DNA from: Fructobacillus cardui
GTDB taxonomy: Bacteria > Bacillota > Bacilli > Lactobacillales > Lactobacillaceae
Direction: 5' to 3' (one strand)
Length of the DNA: 64,000 nucleotides
Assembly (NCBI RefSeq): GCF_023218935.1
Contig: NZ_JAJIAL010000005.1
The position numbers were made by a program, and so were the translations under genes. Below the pieces are notes generated by a model that saw only the letters and a program-made list of their open reading frames with translations, had not been told where the DNA came from and ran no database searches. Positions 15,767 to 24,852 of the stretch are shown here, piece after piece (the first letter of the stretch is position 1; each line of letters opens with the position of its first letter).

Positions 15767-17074
15767 ATGCCAACAACCTTTAAAGAAAGCTCACAACAAC
15801 CTAGCCGACCTGTTTTGTTAGCCGGCTTGCGCACAGATCAAAAGCAAAACCTGGAATATGAATTAACGGAATTGAAAAACTTGGCCTTAGCCAATAACTT
15901 ACAACCAGTTGAGACATTCCTCCAGTCCTTGGACCGTCCCAACCCTGCCACCTACTTCGGTAAAGGAAAGGTTGATGAGCTCAAGGTTGCCGTTGAAACC
16001 TATGGTGCTGATTTAATCGTAACCAACGATGAGTTATCCCCATCACAAATCAGAAACCTAGAAGCTGAAACAGGCGCCACCGTTGTTGATCGGACCGGCC
16101 TAATCCTCGATATCTTTGCTAAACGGGCTCAAACCAAGGTTGCCAAGCTCCAAGTCCAATTAGCCCGCCTCCAGTACCAATTACCCCGGCTGCGGACTTC
16201 GATGTCCGTTTCGTTAGACCAGCAAACTGGTGCTGGGGGGGCCGGTTTCACCAGCCGTGGTTCCGGTGAAACAAAGCTTGAGCAATCCCGCCGACGACTC
16301 ACCAACGAAATGGTCGCCATCAAGAAGGACTTGTCAGAATTGCAAAAGGATGCCTCAACCCAAGCCAAGCAACGACAGGAATCCGAACTACCAACCGTTG
16401 CCTTGGTGGGTTATACCAATGCTGGTAAGTCCACATTAATGAACCAACTCTTGGCCCGGTTCGGCCAGGGCGCCGGAAGTGACCAAAGCAAGCAGGTTTT
16501 CGAAAAAGACATGCTCTTTGCAACCTTGAACACCACTATCCGCCAGTTAACGCTGCCTGATAAGACTCACTTCCTCCTTTCGGATACGGTTGGTTTTGTT
16601 TCCAAGTTGCCCCACCACCTGGTGGCTGCCTTTGAATCAACTTTGCAAGAGGCCGCCCAAGCTGATTTACTCTTGCAAGTAGTTGACATTTCCGATGCTC
16701 ATTACCAAGAGATGATGGCCACAACGCAAGAAACTTTGAACCGGCTAGGCATTACGGATAAACCAATGATTACCATTTACAACAAAGCGGATGTAGCTGA
16801 AATGGCCTTCCCACTGGTCGATGGCGATCAATCGATTACCATTTCTGCCCGCGACCGCACTTCCCAAGACGAAATCTTGACACTCATTAAAAAAAAACTC
16901 TTTGCCGACATGGCCGAAGTCAGCCTGCACGTTCCCTTTGCAGACTCCAAGGTTGTTGCTGAAATCTTAGACAAGCACGCCCTCCTGGATCAAGATTTCA
17001 ACGAATCCGGGACAACTATCCGTGTGTCCTTGAAACCAAAAGAAATCGAACAGTACAAGCAATACCTAGCCTAA
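15767..17074 (+). CDS. hflX: Ribosome-associated GTPase HflX
   Basis: A 435-residue GTPase that splits stalled 70S ribosomes under stress. The N-terminal HflX domain (about 1-190) carries YFGKGKVDEL and DRTGLILDIFAKRA and a coiled-coil linker with the glycine-rich GAGGAGFTSRGSGE. The G domain has G1 GYTNAGKST (about 209-217), G3 DTVGFV and G4 NKAD. AGAAAGG precedes the ATG. Closely followed by a strong bidirectional terminator. Length is normal for the family. Confidence 0.95.
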   Translation: MPTTFKESSQQPSRPVLLAGLRTDQKQNLEYELTELKNLALANNLQPVETFLQSLDRPNPATYFGKGKVDELKVAVETYGADLIVTNDELSPSQIRNLEAETGATVVDRTGLILDIFAKRAQTKVAKLQVQLARLQYQLPRLRTSMSVSLDQQTGAGGAGFTSRGSGETKLEQSRRRLTNEMVAIKKDLSELQKDASTQAKQRQESELPTVALVGYTNAGKSTLMNQLLARFGQGAGSDQSKQVFEKDMLFATLNTTIRQLTLPDKTHFLLSDTVGFVSKLPHHLVAAFESTLQEAAQADLLLQVVDISDAHYQEMMATTQETLNRLGITDKPMITIYNKADVAEMAFPLVDGDQSITISARDRTSQDEILTLIKKKLFADMAEVSLHVPFADSKVVAEILDKHALLDQDFNESGTTIRVSLKPKEIEQYKQYLA

Positions 17075-17075
17075 A

Positions 17076-17110
17076 AAACGGCCTGACAGTGACGTCAGGC
17101 CGTTTTTTAC
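17076..17110. terminator. Terminator after hflX
   Basis: Stem AACGGCCTGAC / GTCAGGCCGTT with flanking A and T runs on both sides, usable in both directions. Confidence 0.88.
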
Positions 17111-17200
17111 CGCTTGTTGGTAAAAATAGGTATAGATTAATGATTTAATGTAGAAATCAGCATTAAGTCAATAAAAACATTATGCTCCTTCGAAGCTGAC

Positions 17201-17809
17201 TTAGGCTTTGCCCTTATCTCCAAAAGGAGGTTGTGGCAAAAAATAGATACTACTTGTTAGAACAAAAATACGAGCAGCATCACCACAAATCATACCTAAT
17301 CGATAGCTAGGACTCCCATGTAAACTCTTAAAGACTGCAAAGCTTAAGAAATACAGCAATGCAACTATAATAAGAGCCAGCGCCCAACGATTTTTTAACA
17401 AATTAACCGGATGTTTGATTGTTGTGTACATCACTACAATAGTAGCAGTTCCAATAATCATTAATCCAATGCGCATCACTGTTTTCAACTGGACATAGTT
17501 ATTTATCATTGAGAGTCCCAGAAAAATAATATTAACAATATAGGCAAAGGTATACAATTTTCTTTGTCGGTTGAACTGACCGTCAATCACTTCATAATGT
17601 TGAATCAATTCCATATCCTCCTTCATTAGTTCATCCAAAGAAACATCAAACTGATTACTAATTGCTACAATTTCCGCTATTCCTGGATAACTTTTTCCAT
17701 TTTCCCAATTCGATATCGTTTGCCTGGTTAAATGTAATTGCTCTCCTAATTGTTCTTGGGTCATCTTTTCAGACTCCCGAATCATCTTTATTTTTTCACC
17801 AATTAACAT
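17201..17809 (-). CDS. XRE-family regulator with C-terminal membrane helices
   Basis: A 202-residue protein. Residues 1-65 form a Cro/C1-type helix-turn-helix (MTQEQLGEQLHLTRQTISNW, then SLDELM), followed by about four membrane helices (about 90-190). Proteins of this build are common in Firmicutes and often control nearby transport or stress genes, but the target is unknown. ATG 17809 was chosen over an upstream reading because AAGGAG lies upstream and the HTH starts here. It is alone on its strand, so no operon partner suggests its role. Confidence 0.82.
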   Translation of the reverse strand: MLIGEKIKMIRESEKMTQEQLGEQLHLTRQTISNWENGKSYPGIAEIVAISNQFDVSLDELMKEDMELIQHYEVIDGQFNRQRKLYTFAYIVNIIFLGLSMINNYVQLKTVMRIGLMIIGTATIVVMYTTIKHPVNLLKNRWALALIIVALLYFLSFAVFKSLHGSPSYRLGMICGDAARIFVLTSSIYFLPQPPFGDKGKA

Positions 17810-17984
17810 GCTATACTCATCTCCTTTGTATCCAATATAGCGAGACACGGTAACATTTCCTAGCAATTCTTTTTAACATTCTCCATATCATTACCATGTC
17901 AAAGAATTTTGACAGTCAAAATGAAGAAATAGTTAAAAGAACAGCTGTTTTGACACAACTTTTTCGTAATTTTAGTATTGAACA

Positions 17985-18028
17985 ATCACAACAAAAAAAG
18001 ACTAACAAGAAATTTCTTGTTAGTCTTT
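17985..18028 (-). terminator. Terminator of the tRNA-Tyr/tRNA-Gln unit
   Basis: A perfect 32-base palindrome at 17997-18028 (half-site AAAGACTAACAAGAAA) followed on the minus strand by TTTTTTTG, just beyond the 3' end of tRNA-Gln. Confidence 0.88.
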
Positions 18029-18038
18029 GTACTTATCA

Positions 18039-18110
18039 TTGCCCCTGCTGGGATCGAACCAGCGCATGGAGGTACCAAAAACCTCTGCCTTACCACTTGG
18101 CCAAGGGGCA
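18039..18110 (-). tRNA. tRNA-Gln (anticodon UUG)
   Basis: A 72-base cloverleaf with acceptor TGCCCCT / AGGGGCA, discriminator A, anticodon stem GAGGT/ACCTC and loop TTTTGGT, giving TTG. CCA is not encoded. Confidence 0.93.
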
Positions 18111-18144
18111 ATCGTAAAGCAGTGGCTGTCACAGTGGCAGCCGA

Positions 18145-18227
18145 TGGGAGCGGTAGGATTCGAACCTACGAACCCGAAGGAACGGAGTTACAGTCCGTCG
18201 CGTTTAGCCAGACTTCGCTACACTCCC
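18145..18227 (-). tRNA. tRNA-Tyr (anticodon GUA)
   Basis: An 83-base class II tRNA with acceptor GGGAGTG / CGCTCCC (one G-U), long variable arm, and anticodon loop CTGTAAC giving GTA. It is upstream of tRNA-Gln in one transcript. Confidence 0.93.
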
Positions 18228-18517
18228 GTATATCTTTACAACTATAATAGTATATCAAGATTGGTACCCCTTTGCAATCATTTTTTTAATTTTCCTCCTT
18301 TTCCCAATCGTCAGTTTCGAAATAGTCAAGCAAGCGAAAAACTGACTATTGCTGGTCTTGGATTAATGCAATTGACATGACCTATTTACTGACATTGGCA
18401 AATAATCGATAATATTTTGAAAAAGTTCTATAATATGCTTAAAATGTACTTTGCTGGTCGGTTTATGGCAAAACTAATTGTACTAACTAGACCACAAAAT
18501 GAATAAGGAGGTTTTTG

Positions 18518-18700
18518 ATGCTTGGAATTATTGGATTAATTATTGTGATTTTGTCCATCTTAGTCTTAATTGCAGGGAACACCGCCCCACTGCTCCGCCT
18601 GTACTTTGGTGACCGCAGTGTCATCTCTCAGATCTTTTGGGGAGTCATTTTGTTTGCTATCGGCGCCTTAATCTTAGGCTACAATGCACTCCATCTTTAA
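18518..18700 (+). CDS. Small membrane protein of unknown function (60 aa)
   Basis: Two hydrophobic helices (about 2-20 and 38-56) joined by a short loop with RLYFGDRS. AAGGAGG precedes ATG 18518 by six bases and a TATAAT box lies about 85 bases upstream; a complex terminator follows. I do not recognise a family. It is a real-looking monocistronic gene, not an overlap artefact. Confidence 0.7.
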   Translation: MLGIIGLIIVILSILVLIAGNTAPLLRLYFGDRSVISQIFWGVILFAIGALILGYNALHL

Positions 18701-18712
18701 GATTATAATCTA

Positions 18713-18799
18713 ATAAAAAAGGCTAGTTTGCTGTTGTTGGCAAGTAAGAAAGCTCTTCACTTCCTTGCTTGCCAGCACTGCTCACTAGTCTTTTTTTAC
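18713..18799 (+). terminator. Long branched terminator
   Basis: Outer stem GGCTAGT / ACTAGTC and inner stem TTGGCAAG / CTTGCCAG enclose about 70 bases and end in seven T residues. The A-run at its left end could also let it work from the minus strand. Confidence 0.65.
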
Positions 18800-18807
18800 G
18801 CTCAACT

Positions 18808-19212
18808 TCAGCCCCCTATTTTGTCTAAGAGCTCTTGAAGGTCACGAGGAACCTTATTTTTATTCACGACCTCTGGCCCATACACAACCCTGGTTTTAGA
18901 AATATTCGCCTGCAAATATGCACCGGGTTGGTAAGCTTTGACAGTGCTACCTGACAAGGCAAAATCCAACTTTCGCTGAGAACCATCAGTCAAAACGAAG
19001 GTAAAGGTATAATTATACGAATATGAGTTTGGCACTACTTTACCGCTATCGTCTTTGGTCACCACTTTTTTTGGAATTTGGTCTGGGACTTTAGTATATG
19101 CAATTTGCGCGGCATAGGTATTTTGATAGTAATTGACCCCCTGGTAAAAGAGACCAAGGCCAAATAAAATAGTAATCAAGCCCACTGCAGACAAAGCAAC
19201 CTTCTTTTTCAT
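18808..19212 (-). CDS. YxeA-family (DUF1093) secreted or membrane-anchored protein
   Basis: A 134-residue protein with an N-terminal membrane helix (about 5-26) and an extracytoplasmic domain in which YNYTFTFVL, GAYLQANISKTRVV and PRDLQELL match the YxeA family in order. Function unknown; members are often next to membrane or stress genes. GGGGG stands seven bases before ATG 19212. It follows the YdcF-type gene by 21 bases and is probably co-transcribed with it. Confidence 0.75.
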   Translation of the reverse strand: MKKKVALSAVGLITILFGLGLFYQGVNYYQNTYAAQIAYTKVPDQIPKKVVTKDDSGKVVPNSYSYNYTFTFVLTDGSQRKLDFALSGSTVKAYQPGAYLQANISKTRVVYGPEVVNKNKVPRDLQELLDKIGG

Positions 19213-19233
19213 TTGCTTACCCCCTTCTATCAC

Positions 19234-20274
19234 CTAAACAAAAAAGCTATTTACTACCAATACCAGGGCTAAAATAGCATGAAAAACCTTGTGCTGTAAT
19301 AAAATGGCGACATACTCCCGAATCAGGGCGTTGGGCAAAAAATACCGGCTCGTTTTGGCACCCAGACCATCAATTTCTAGTCCGACAAATCGAGCAAATC
19401 CTGCCGCGCGAAAGACATGGTAATCATTAGTGGCAAAGAGCCCCTGCTTTAAGGACCAACCATGCTTTAGCACAATTTTTTTAGAAAAAGCCATGTTTTG
19501 GTAGGTGTTTTTTGACTGGTCTTCAACCAAAATAGCATCAGCGGGAATACCAATTTTCTCAGCATAAGCTTTCATGGCTACTGCTTCTGGCAGCTTTTCA
19601 TCCCCACCTTGACCACCAGACATAATTAATTTCAAAGGCTTTTGCGTCTTATTTAACTGGCGTTGACGAAAGTCTGCAGCAACTTGGATCCTGGAAGCCA
19701 ACAAGGGTGATACTTGATCACCATGGAGTAAACCTGCCCCTAAAACAATAATGTATTCACGGTCATAGCGATAACGAATTATTTTAGTTAAAAGATATGA
19801 CGACAAAAATGACAAGACCCAAAACAGTAAATAAAGCTGAAATGAATTAGCTAATTTTTCAACCACCATTACCCAGTAGTTTTCAGCCCAAAACCGGTTT
19901 AACAGTCGAAAAAACGCTGGAACCACCAAGAGCAGGACCCCTAGCCACAAAGTCAAAGTATTCCCAAATGAATGACTTTCACGACGCCAAACCAAGTAGG
20001 CGTTCCAGAGAAACAGGTAAGAACTGGACAAAACAAGCAAAAAAATTGGAATTAAAACCAAAAAGGCTCCAACAACAAAAATTGTCCGTAGCCAGCCTCG
20101 GTTAACCTGGACAACAACAGCGACCACCGTCAAAATGTAAGTGATTAACGTTACGTTCAACGCAATACCGCACAGTAATCGGTACCGATTTTTCTGAATT
20201 AAGTACCAACTACCTCCAGTTGCCAGTACCGAAGTCACCAATAAAATAATGGTGATTGAGTAGACACCTTGCAT
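19234..20274 (-). CDS. YdcF/SanA-type DUF218 membrane protein
   Basis: A 346-residue protein. The first 170 residues hold about five membrane helices. The DUF218 domain follows (about 172-310), with IIVLGAGL, SRIQVAADFR, LIMSGGQGGDE and EDQSKNTYQNM. DUF218 proteins such as ElyC and SanA affect envelope polysaccharide handling; the exact reaction is not established. AAGGAG precedes ATG 20274. Neighbours are membrane proteins of unknown function. Confidence 0.8.
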   Translation of the reverse strand: MQGVYSITIILLVTSVLATGGSWYLIQKNRYRLLCGIALNVTLITYILTVVAVVVQVNRGWLRTIFVVGAFLVLIPIFLLVLSSSYLFLWNAYLVWRRESHSFGNTLTLWLGVLLLVVPAFFRLLNRFWAENYWVMVVEKLANSFQLYLLFWVLSFLSSYLLTKIIRYRYDREYIIVLGAGLLHGDQVSPLLASRIQVAADFRQRQLNKTQKPLKLIMSGGQGGDEKLPEAVAMKAYAEKIGIPADAILVEDQSKNTYQNMAFSKKIVLKHGWSLKQGLFATNDYHVFRAAGFARFVGLEIDGLGAKTSRYFLPNALIREYVAILLQHKVFHAILALVLVVNSFFV

Positions 20275-20346
20275 AAATACTCCTTCAAAACCACTTTCTT
20301 AACTAACTGCTTCCTTAGCTAGGCACCTGCAACCCGGGGCAAGGAC

Positions 20347-21126
20347 TTAATAGTCTTGTTGCTCGACTAAGCGCACCAGCGCTGGCTTTTTCTTACGCCA
20401 AGTGACTAAGGCATAAATGAAAATGCCAACCTTCAACCAGCTCATCGCGGCCAAGGCCCATAGGCCAAATTACCCACCAGCCGTTGCAGCCGTGTCATGC
20501 GCTGTTCGCATAAAATCATCCATAAAATGTAGGGCAATCGGGTACCAGAGACTGCCTGTTTGCAAGTAGATTACGGAAAAAGCTAAACCAGAGATAAAGG
20601 CTAAAATGGACTGTAGCAAGACATAATTCAGTCCCGATTGGCCCAAATTGGTGAAGTGCATCAGCGCAAAAATCAAATTTGACCAAAAAAATGGCTGCAA
20701 AAATTCGACCGAGGCTATATTTTTTTCGAACAAAGTAGCTGGTCATTTTCCCTAAAAGGACACCTCGAGCTAAGAATTCTTCTGAAAAACCGCCCATTAA
20801 GCCCACCGCAATACTCGTGGTTAAATCCTTAGTTGGCAAAAACGGCACAGCCATCAGGATGATGACAAAGCAAAAGACATAGTCTAGCCAATGGAATTGC
20901 CGGCTAAAATACAGTTGCTGTTTGGTCAGCAGGTAGTTAATAGCAATAACAATCAACAACTCACCAAATTTGAACAAAAAATTCGATTGTAACTCTGTCA
21001 TCGATCAAGCATGGTGGAACCAAACCAGGCCACTATAGAGGACAACCTGAGTCAAAACGAGCTCGACAACCAGGAAAAGCGCAATGGTAAAGATTAAGTT
21101 CGATAATGTATTTTTTTATTTTTCAT
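20347..21126 (-). pseudogene. CPBP intramembrane protease, multiply disrupted
   Basis: Reading through lesions restores a normal CPBP (abortive-infection/CAAX-type) protease of about 258 residues: N-terminal helix (LIFTIALFLVVELVL), motif 1 EEFLARG, motif 2 FALMHF, motif 3 HFMDDFM and a basic tail. Four lesions are seen: a T7 run at 21111-21117 (plus-strand view) needing one more base, a TGA in frame just before the ATG at 21001, an A7 run at 20685-20691 with one base too many, and a TAA at 20470-20472 after which 40 further codons remain in frame. Two nonsense codons make a pure sequencing artefact unlikely. Confidence 0.8.
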
Positions 21127-21401
21127 CAAAACAACCTCAAAAAAAATATTGCAATTACTTTAGTTTTAAATTACAAATTCGAAACTATTATATACTATTT
21201 TCCCACAACCCGCTGTGGATTACCATTTGTTTTGACTCAAACTATGGGCGCACATTTCAAAATGAAGAGTGAAGAGGCAATTTGACCGAACCATAATAAC
21301 GTCAGTCGTTTTTTATCAGAAATAAGCACACTCGCTATTTAGGGAATGAAAGAATGTTTTCTAATGCACTACGGGACCATTAAAAACTTGCTAAAAAGCA
21401 A
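21127..21401. other. AT-rich intergenic stretch without a recognised feature
   Basis: No start codon with a ribosome binding site, no RNA gene and no repeat was recognised. It separates the upstream end of the CPBP pseudogene from the MMPL gene terminator. Confidence 0.5.
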
Positions 21402-21432
21402 AAAAGCCAGCTCAACTGAGCTGGCTTTTCCT
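21402..21432. terminator. Terminator of the MMPL exporter gene
   Basis: Stem AAGCCAGCTCA / TGAGCTGGCTT with A-run on the left and T-run on the right. On the minus strand it follows the MMPL gene by about 50 bases. Confidence 0.85.
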
Positions 21433-21481
21433 TGACCTTCAATTTTTATTAAGCAGCAAAACTATGAAAGGTATCGGTTTT

Positions 21482-23749
21482 TTATTTTTTATGACCCGGG
21501 AAAAACCAGTTGACTTTCCCAAAAATCTTTAACATTGCTGGCACGAAAAGCAAGCGGATAATAAAGGCATCAAAGAAGATACCAAAGGCTAAGGCCAAGG
21601 CCAAAGACTTGATGGTTGGGCTTGGATTCAAAGCAAATGAGCCAAAGACCGCAATCATAATCAAAGCCGCCGTCACCACGATTGGACCGGAGTCCTGCAT
21701 GGCAACAGTCACTGCCCGGTCGTTATCACCTGTTTTTAGGTATTCCTCACGAGCGCGAGAAACCATAAAGACTTCGTAGTCCATCGCCAAACCAAAGAGA
21801 ATGGCCGTAACGATAATTGGTAAGAAGGAAAGGACCGGTGCTGCTTTGGCGACACCAAAGAGTTCCTTCAAGAAACCTTCCTGGATCACCAATGTGGTGA
21901 AGCCAAAGGAAGCCAAGAGTGACAGGCCAAAGCCGGCCATTGCTACCGCTGGGACAATTAAGGAGCGGAAGACGACCATCAACAGGATAAAGGCTAGGAC
22001 AATAATGGTGAACACAAAGATTGGTGTTGCATTATTAAGCTTCTTCGTAATATCTAAGTTAACGGCGTTAACCCCAGTCAAAGTAATCTTAGCAGCGTAC
22101 TTTGATTTTGTTGTCTGGTCGGAGTAGTCCTGAATCTTGTGGACCAAATTAGTCGTCTCAACTGCTTCAGAACCCTTCTTTGGGATGATGACTAACATCG
22201 CATACTTACCGTCAGCGGAAATCTGATAAGGCTTCGTTGCCTGCTCCATAATCACTTGCTTAATTTGAGCGGCCGCCTGATCCTTTTGTGCCTGGGTTGG
22301 CATCTGACCAGTTGTTTGGGCCTGTAAGGCCATCTTTTGTTGGGCTTCTTGTGTCAGTTGCACTTGCAAGGTCGCTGCCTTTTGCTGGTCAACTGACAAT
22401 GGCGACAATGTCTTTGTGCCAGAGAGGCTGTTCAAATGGCTGGCAATCTTGGCCACATTGGCTTCGTTGGTCGCAGCTGATTTGTCAGTATCTAATTTCA
22501 CAACGGCAATCAATGGTGAGTTAATTCCCTCACCAAACTTATCGGAAATCATGTCATAAGCTTGGCGCTCCGTCTGCTTTTCTGGCAAAGAGCCGTTGTA
22601 GGGCATTCCTAAACGCATATTTTGCGCTGGCAAGCCAATGCCAACCAAAACCAAAACGGCAACAATCACCACCGTCCATGGGTGACCCGTCAAAAACTTC
22701 GTAAACTTTGATGGGTTCTTGGCCATGTGATCAACCGTCTTTGTATTTGGTCGAATAAACTTAGCACAAGCCGCAATCAAAGCTGGCAAGAAGGTCAAGG
22801 CGGACAAGACGGCGATAGCGACCGCTACGGCAGCAGCAAAGCCCATGGTTGTCACGAATTCGATGCCGGCAAAAGACAAACCGCAAACGGCGATAATGAC
22901 CGTCACACCGGCAAAGATAACCGACTTACCGGCTTCGGACAAGGCACTTCCCAAGGCTACCTTTTGATCACCGTTTGTCTCGGCCAAATCAGTCCGGTAA
23001 CGGTTCAAGATAAAGAGCGCATAATCGATTCCAACGGCCAAAGCTAACATGACAGACAAAGTCTCGGCAACGTTGGCAAGCGTTGCAAAGTTTGTCCCAA
23101 TAATCACGAGGAACAAGCCAGTAATCAAGCCAACTAGGGCAGAAACGATTGGCATTCCGGCAGTAATAAAGGAACGGAACAATACAAGCAACAAAACAAA
23201 GGCAATCACAACCCCAATAATTTCTGAAGGACCACCGATTTCAAATGGCTTTAACTGGACGGTTCCAGTATAAGCAACCTTCGTTCCACTTGTCTTCACT
23301 CGATCATCAAAGATGGAGCGGATACCGGTAATCGTACTGTGCGCCACCGATGTCGAGTTGGCCTTGAAGGTAATATCGACATAAGTGGTCGTATTATCAG
23401 AACTGATAGTGTTGTTGGTATAAGGATTGGCAATGGTTTTGATATCAGAACCATACTTATCCTGAGCCTTAGCGATGGCCTTGGCAACATCTGCCTTTGT
23501 TTGGTCATCGGTAATCCCCTTCTGATTTTGAACGACAACCTTTAACGTACCGCTGTTAGGATTCTGATGAAATTCCCGTTCCAGGGTACTCTGGATATTT
23601 GTCGATGGCACACCACTAATCGTCAAATTCTGTGAAAAGTGTGAACCAAGATCGATTGCACCACCACCGATAAGGACAATGGCTACTAGCCAAATCAGGA
23701 AGGTTTTGACTTTATTTTCATAAATCCATTCCCCGAGTTTTTTGAGCAT
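21482..23749 (-). CDS. MMPL/RND-type exporter
   Basis: A 755-residue membrane protein with two halves. Each has one N-terminal helix, a large external loop and five to six helices, with RND-type signatures GIDYALFILNRYR (first half) and GLAMDYEVFMVSRAREEY (second half). Proteins of this class in Gram-positives export lipids, antimicrobials or other amphiphiles, driven by the proton gradient. GGAGGGG precedes ATG 23749. A TetR regulator is divergent across 137 bases, the classical layout of a repressor-controlled efflux pump. Substrate unknown. Confidence 0.88.
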   Translation of the reverse strand: MLKKLGEWIYENKVKTFLIWLVAIVLIGGGAIDLGSHFSQNLTISGVPSTNIQSTLEREFHQNPNSGTLKVVVQNQKGITDDQTKADVAKAIAKAQDKYGSDIKTIANPYTNNTISSDNTTTYVDITFKANSTSVAHSTITGIRSIFDDRVKTSGTKVAYTGTVQLKPFEIGGPSEIIGVVIAFVLLLVLFRSFITAGMPIVSALVGLITGLFLVIIGTNFATLANVAETLSVMLALAVGIDYALFILNRYRTDLAETNGDQKVALGSALSEAGKSVIFAGVTVIIAVCGLSFAGIEFVTTMGFAAAVAVAIAVLSALTFLPALIAACAKFIRPNTKTVDHMAKNPSKFTKFLTGHPWTVVIVAVLVLVGIGLPAQNMRLGMPYNGSLPEKQTERQAYDMISDKFGEGINSPLIAVVKLDTDKSAATNEANVAKIASHLNSLSGTKTLSPLSVDQQKAATLQVQLTQEAQQKMALQAQTTGQMPTQAQKDQAAAQIKQVIMEQATKPYQISADGKYAMLVIIPKKGSEAVETTNLVHKIQDYSDQTTKSKYAAKITLTGVNAVNLDITKKLNNATPIFVFTIIVLAFILLMVVFRSLIVPAVAMAGFGLSLLASFGFTTLVIQEGFLKELFGVAKAAPVLSFLPIIVTAILFGLAMDYEVFMVSRAREEYLKTGDNDRAVTVAMQDSGPIVVTAALIMIAVFGSFALNPSPTIKSLALALAFGIFFDAFIIRLLFVPAMLKIFGKVNWFFPGHKK

Positions 23750-23886
23750 TTCTACCCCTCCTTTTTAATTATCACTAATATTTTAGTAAGGAATTTAGAA
23801 GATTTGAAGAGTCAAAAAATGTTACACTGTTTTAAAATGAAACAAAAACAAAAAAATGTTGCTTTTAAGCGAGGTGGAAAACTTTT
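23750..23886. promoter_or_regulatory. Divergent promoter region of exporter and TetR gene
   Basis: An AT-rich spacer carrying repeated AAAAATGTT-type blocks (two copies of AAAAAATGTT, about 45 bases apart). Likely holds both promoters and the TetR operator, but no perfect palindrome was seen. Confidence 0.45.
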
Positions 23887-24414
23887 ATGGAAAATAAACG
23901 CTATGATTTAATGCACCGCCACCTGCTGATGACTGCCGGAGAATTGCTCCATGACATCCCCTTTTCCAAAATAAAAGTGAAGGAAATTTGCGTCGCTGCC
24001 GAGATTAACCGCAACACCTTTTATCGTCACTTTGTGGATAAGTATGAACTTTTAGATGAATTGTTAAACACAAGTGTCCAATCAATCTATGCGACACTTG
24101 ACATTGATAAGTTTAAAAAATACCCCTTTGAAACGATTAAAGCCTTTCACTTTGATGGCACCATTGAGGTTTTAGCATTTCAATTACAAGATCGTACATT
24201 TGAGGACCTATTTTATAAGTCAATTTTTAAAGCCCTCTCGACCGTCACAACGGACCAAGAACTCCTCTGGTTGGTCGGTAGCCTCTACGTTGTCCAGCTG
24301 TGGAATACCAACCGTGACGTCCCTTATGATTTACGCCGTGACTACCATATTCTTGACCAAATCGTTACTGCCAAGCAGTTCCCACCGGCTGAAACGAACG
24401 GTCCCCTCAATTAA
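23887..24414 (+). CDS. TetR-family transcriptional regulator
   Basis: A 175-residue repressor. Residues about 8-55 form the TetR helix-turn-helix (FSKIKVKEICVAAEINRNTF, then YRHFVDKYELLDELL), with a C-terminal ligand domain of the TetR_C type. GAGGTGG lies about nine bases before ATG. It most likely represses the divergent MMPL exporter. Confidence 0.88.
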   Translation: MENKRYDLMHRHLLMTAGELLHDIPFSKIKVKEICVAAEINRNTFYRHFVDKYELLDELLNTSVQSIYATLDIDKFKKYPFETIKAFHFDGTIEVLAFQLQDRTFEDLFYKSIFKALSTVTTDQELLWLVGSLYVVQLWNTNRDVPYDLRRDYHILDQIVTAKQFPPAETNGPLN

Positions 24415-24488
24415 AAAACGCTCAACAGCTGACCTTACTCTGCAAGCTAACTTTGCTTACAGAGGGTGGCCAAGTAGTTGGGCATTTT
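24413..24488. terminator. Branched terminator between the TetR gene and the 38-residue gene
   Basis: CTCTGCAAGC and GCTTACAGAG form the inner stem and CTCAAC / GTTGGG part of an outer one; T-rich and A-rich flanks are present on either side, so it may serve both converging transcripts. Confidence 0.5.
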
Positions 24489-24605
24489 TTAAAACCAATA
24501 GGTGGCGAGGGCTAGTGCAAAGAAGACCGCACTGATAAGCATGACAGCCACCACAACGATTAGTTCAATTAAAAATCTACTATAGTATTTATCATCATCC
24601 TTCAT
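24489..24605 (-). CDS. Small single-helix membrane protein (38 aa)
   Basis: A 38-residue peptide beginning MKDDDKYYSRF, followed by one long membrane helix (about 12-36). GGGGGGAGA stands four bases before ATG 24605, an unusually strong ribosome binding site. Too short for routine gene calling. No family recognised; a small regulatory or stress membrane peptide is possible. Confidence 0.6.
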   Translation of the reverse strand: MKDDDKYYSRFLIELIVVVAVMLISAVFFALALATYWF

Positions 24606-24833
24606 CTTCTCCCCCCCTCTTTTAATTATCTAATATAGATTGATTTTTATCAACAATTGTTGGTACGGAAGTTAAAAATAATTCTAAAAATATTTTACCG
24701 GTTTTCGTCAAATATAACAACAAAGTTACAGCGGCCGTTGTGCCGGATAATGGCCATCCTTCCAGCTAATTTCATTATTTTGCCTGATTTTCCGACCATT
24801 CCAATGGTATTTGTATCTTTTCAAGTTCACACC

Positions 24834-24842
24834 TGCTATAAT
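24834..24842 (+). promoter_or_regulatory. Extended -10 promoter of pbuX
   Basis: TGCTATAAT, eight to ten bases before the riboswitch aptamer. The best -35 candidate (TTGTAT) is 20 bases away, so the extended -10 probably carries the activity. Confidence 0.65.
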
Positions 24843-24852
24843 ATTGGTACCG

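Noticed and set aside
18027..18380. A 117-codon plus-strand reading frame
   Set aside because: It runs through tRNA-Gln and tRNA-Tyr and has no ribosome binding site.
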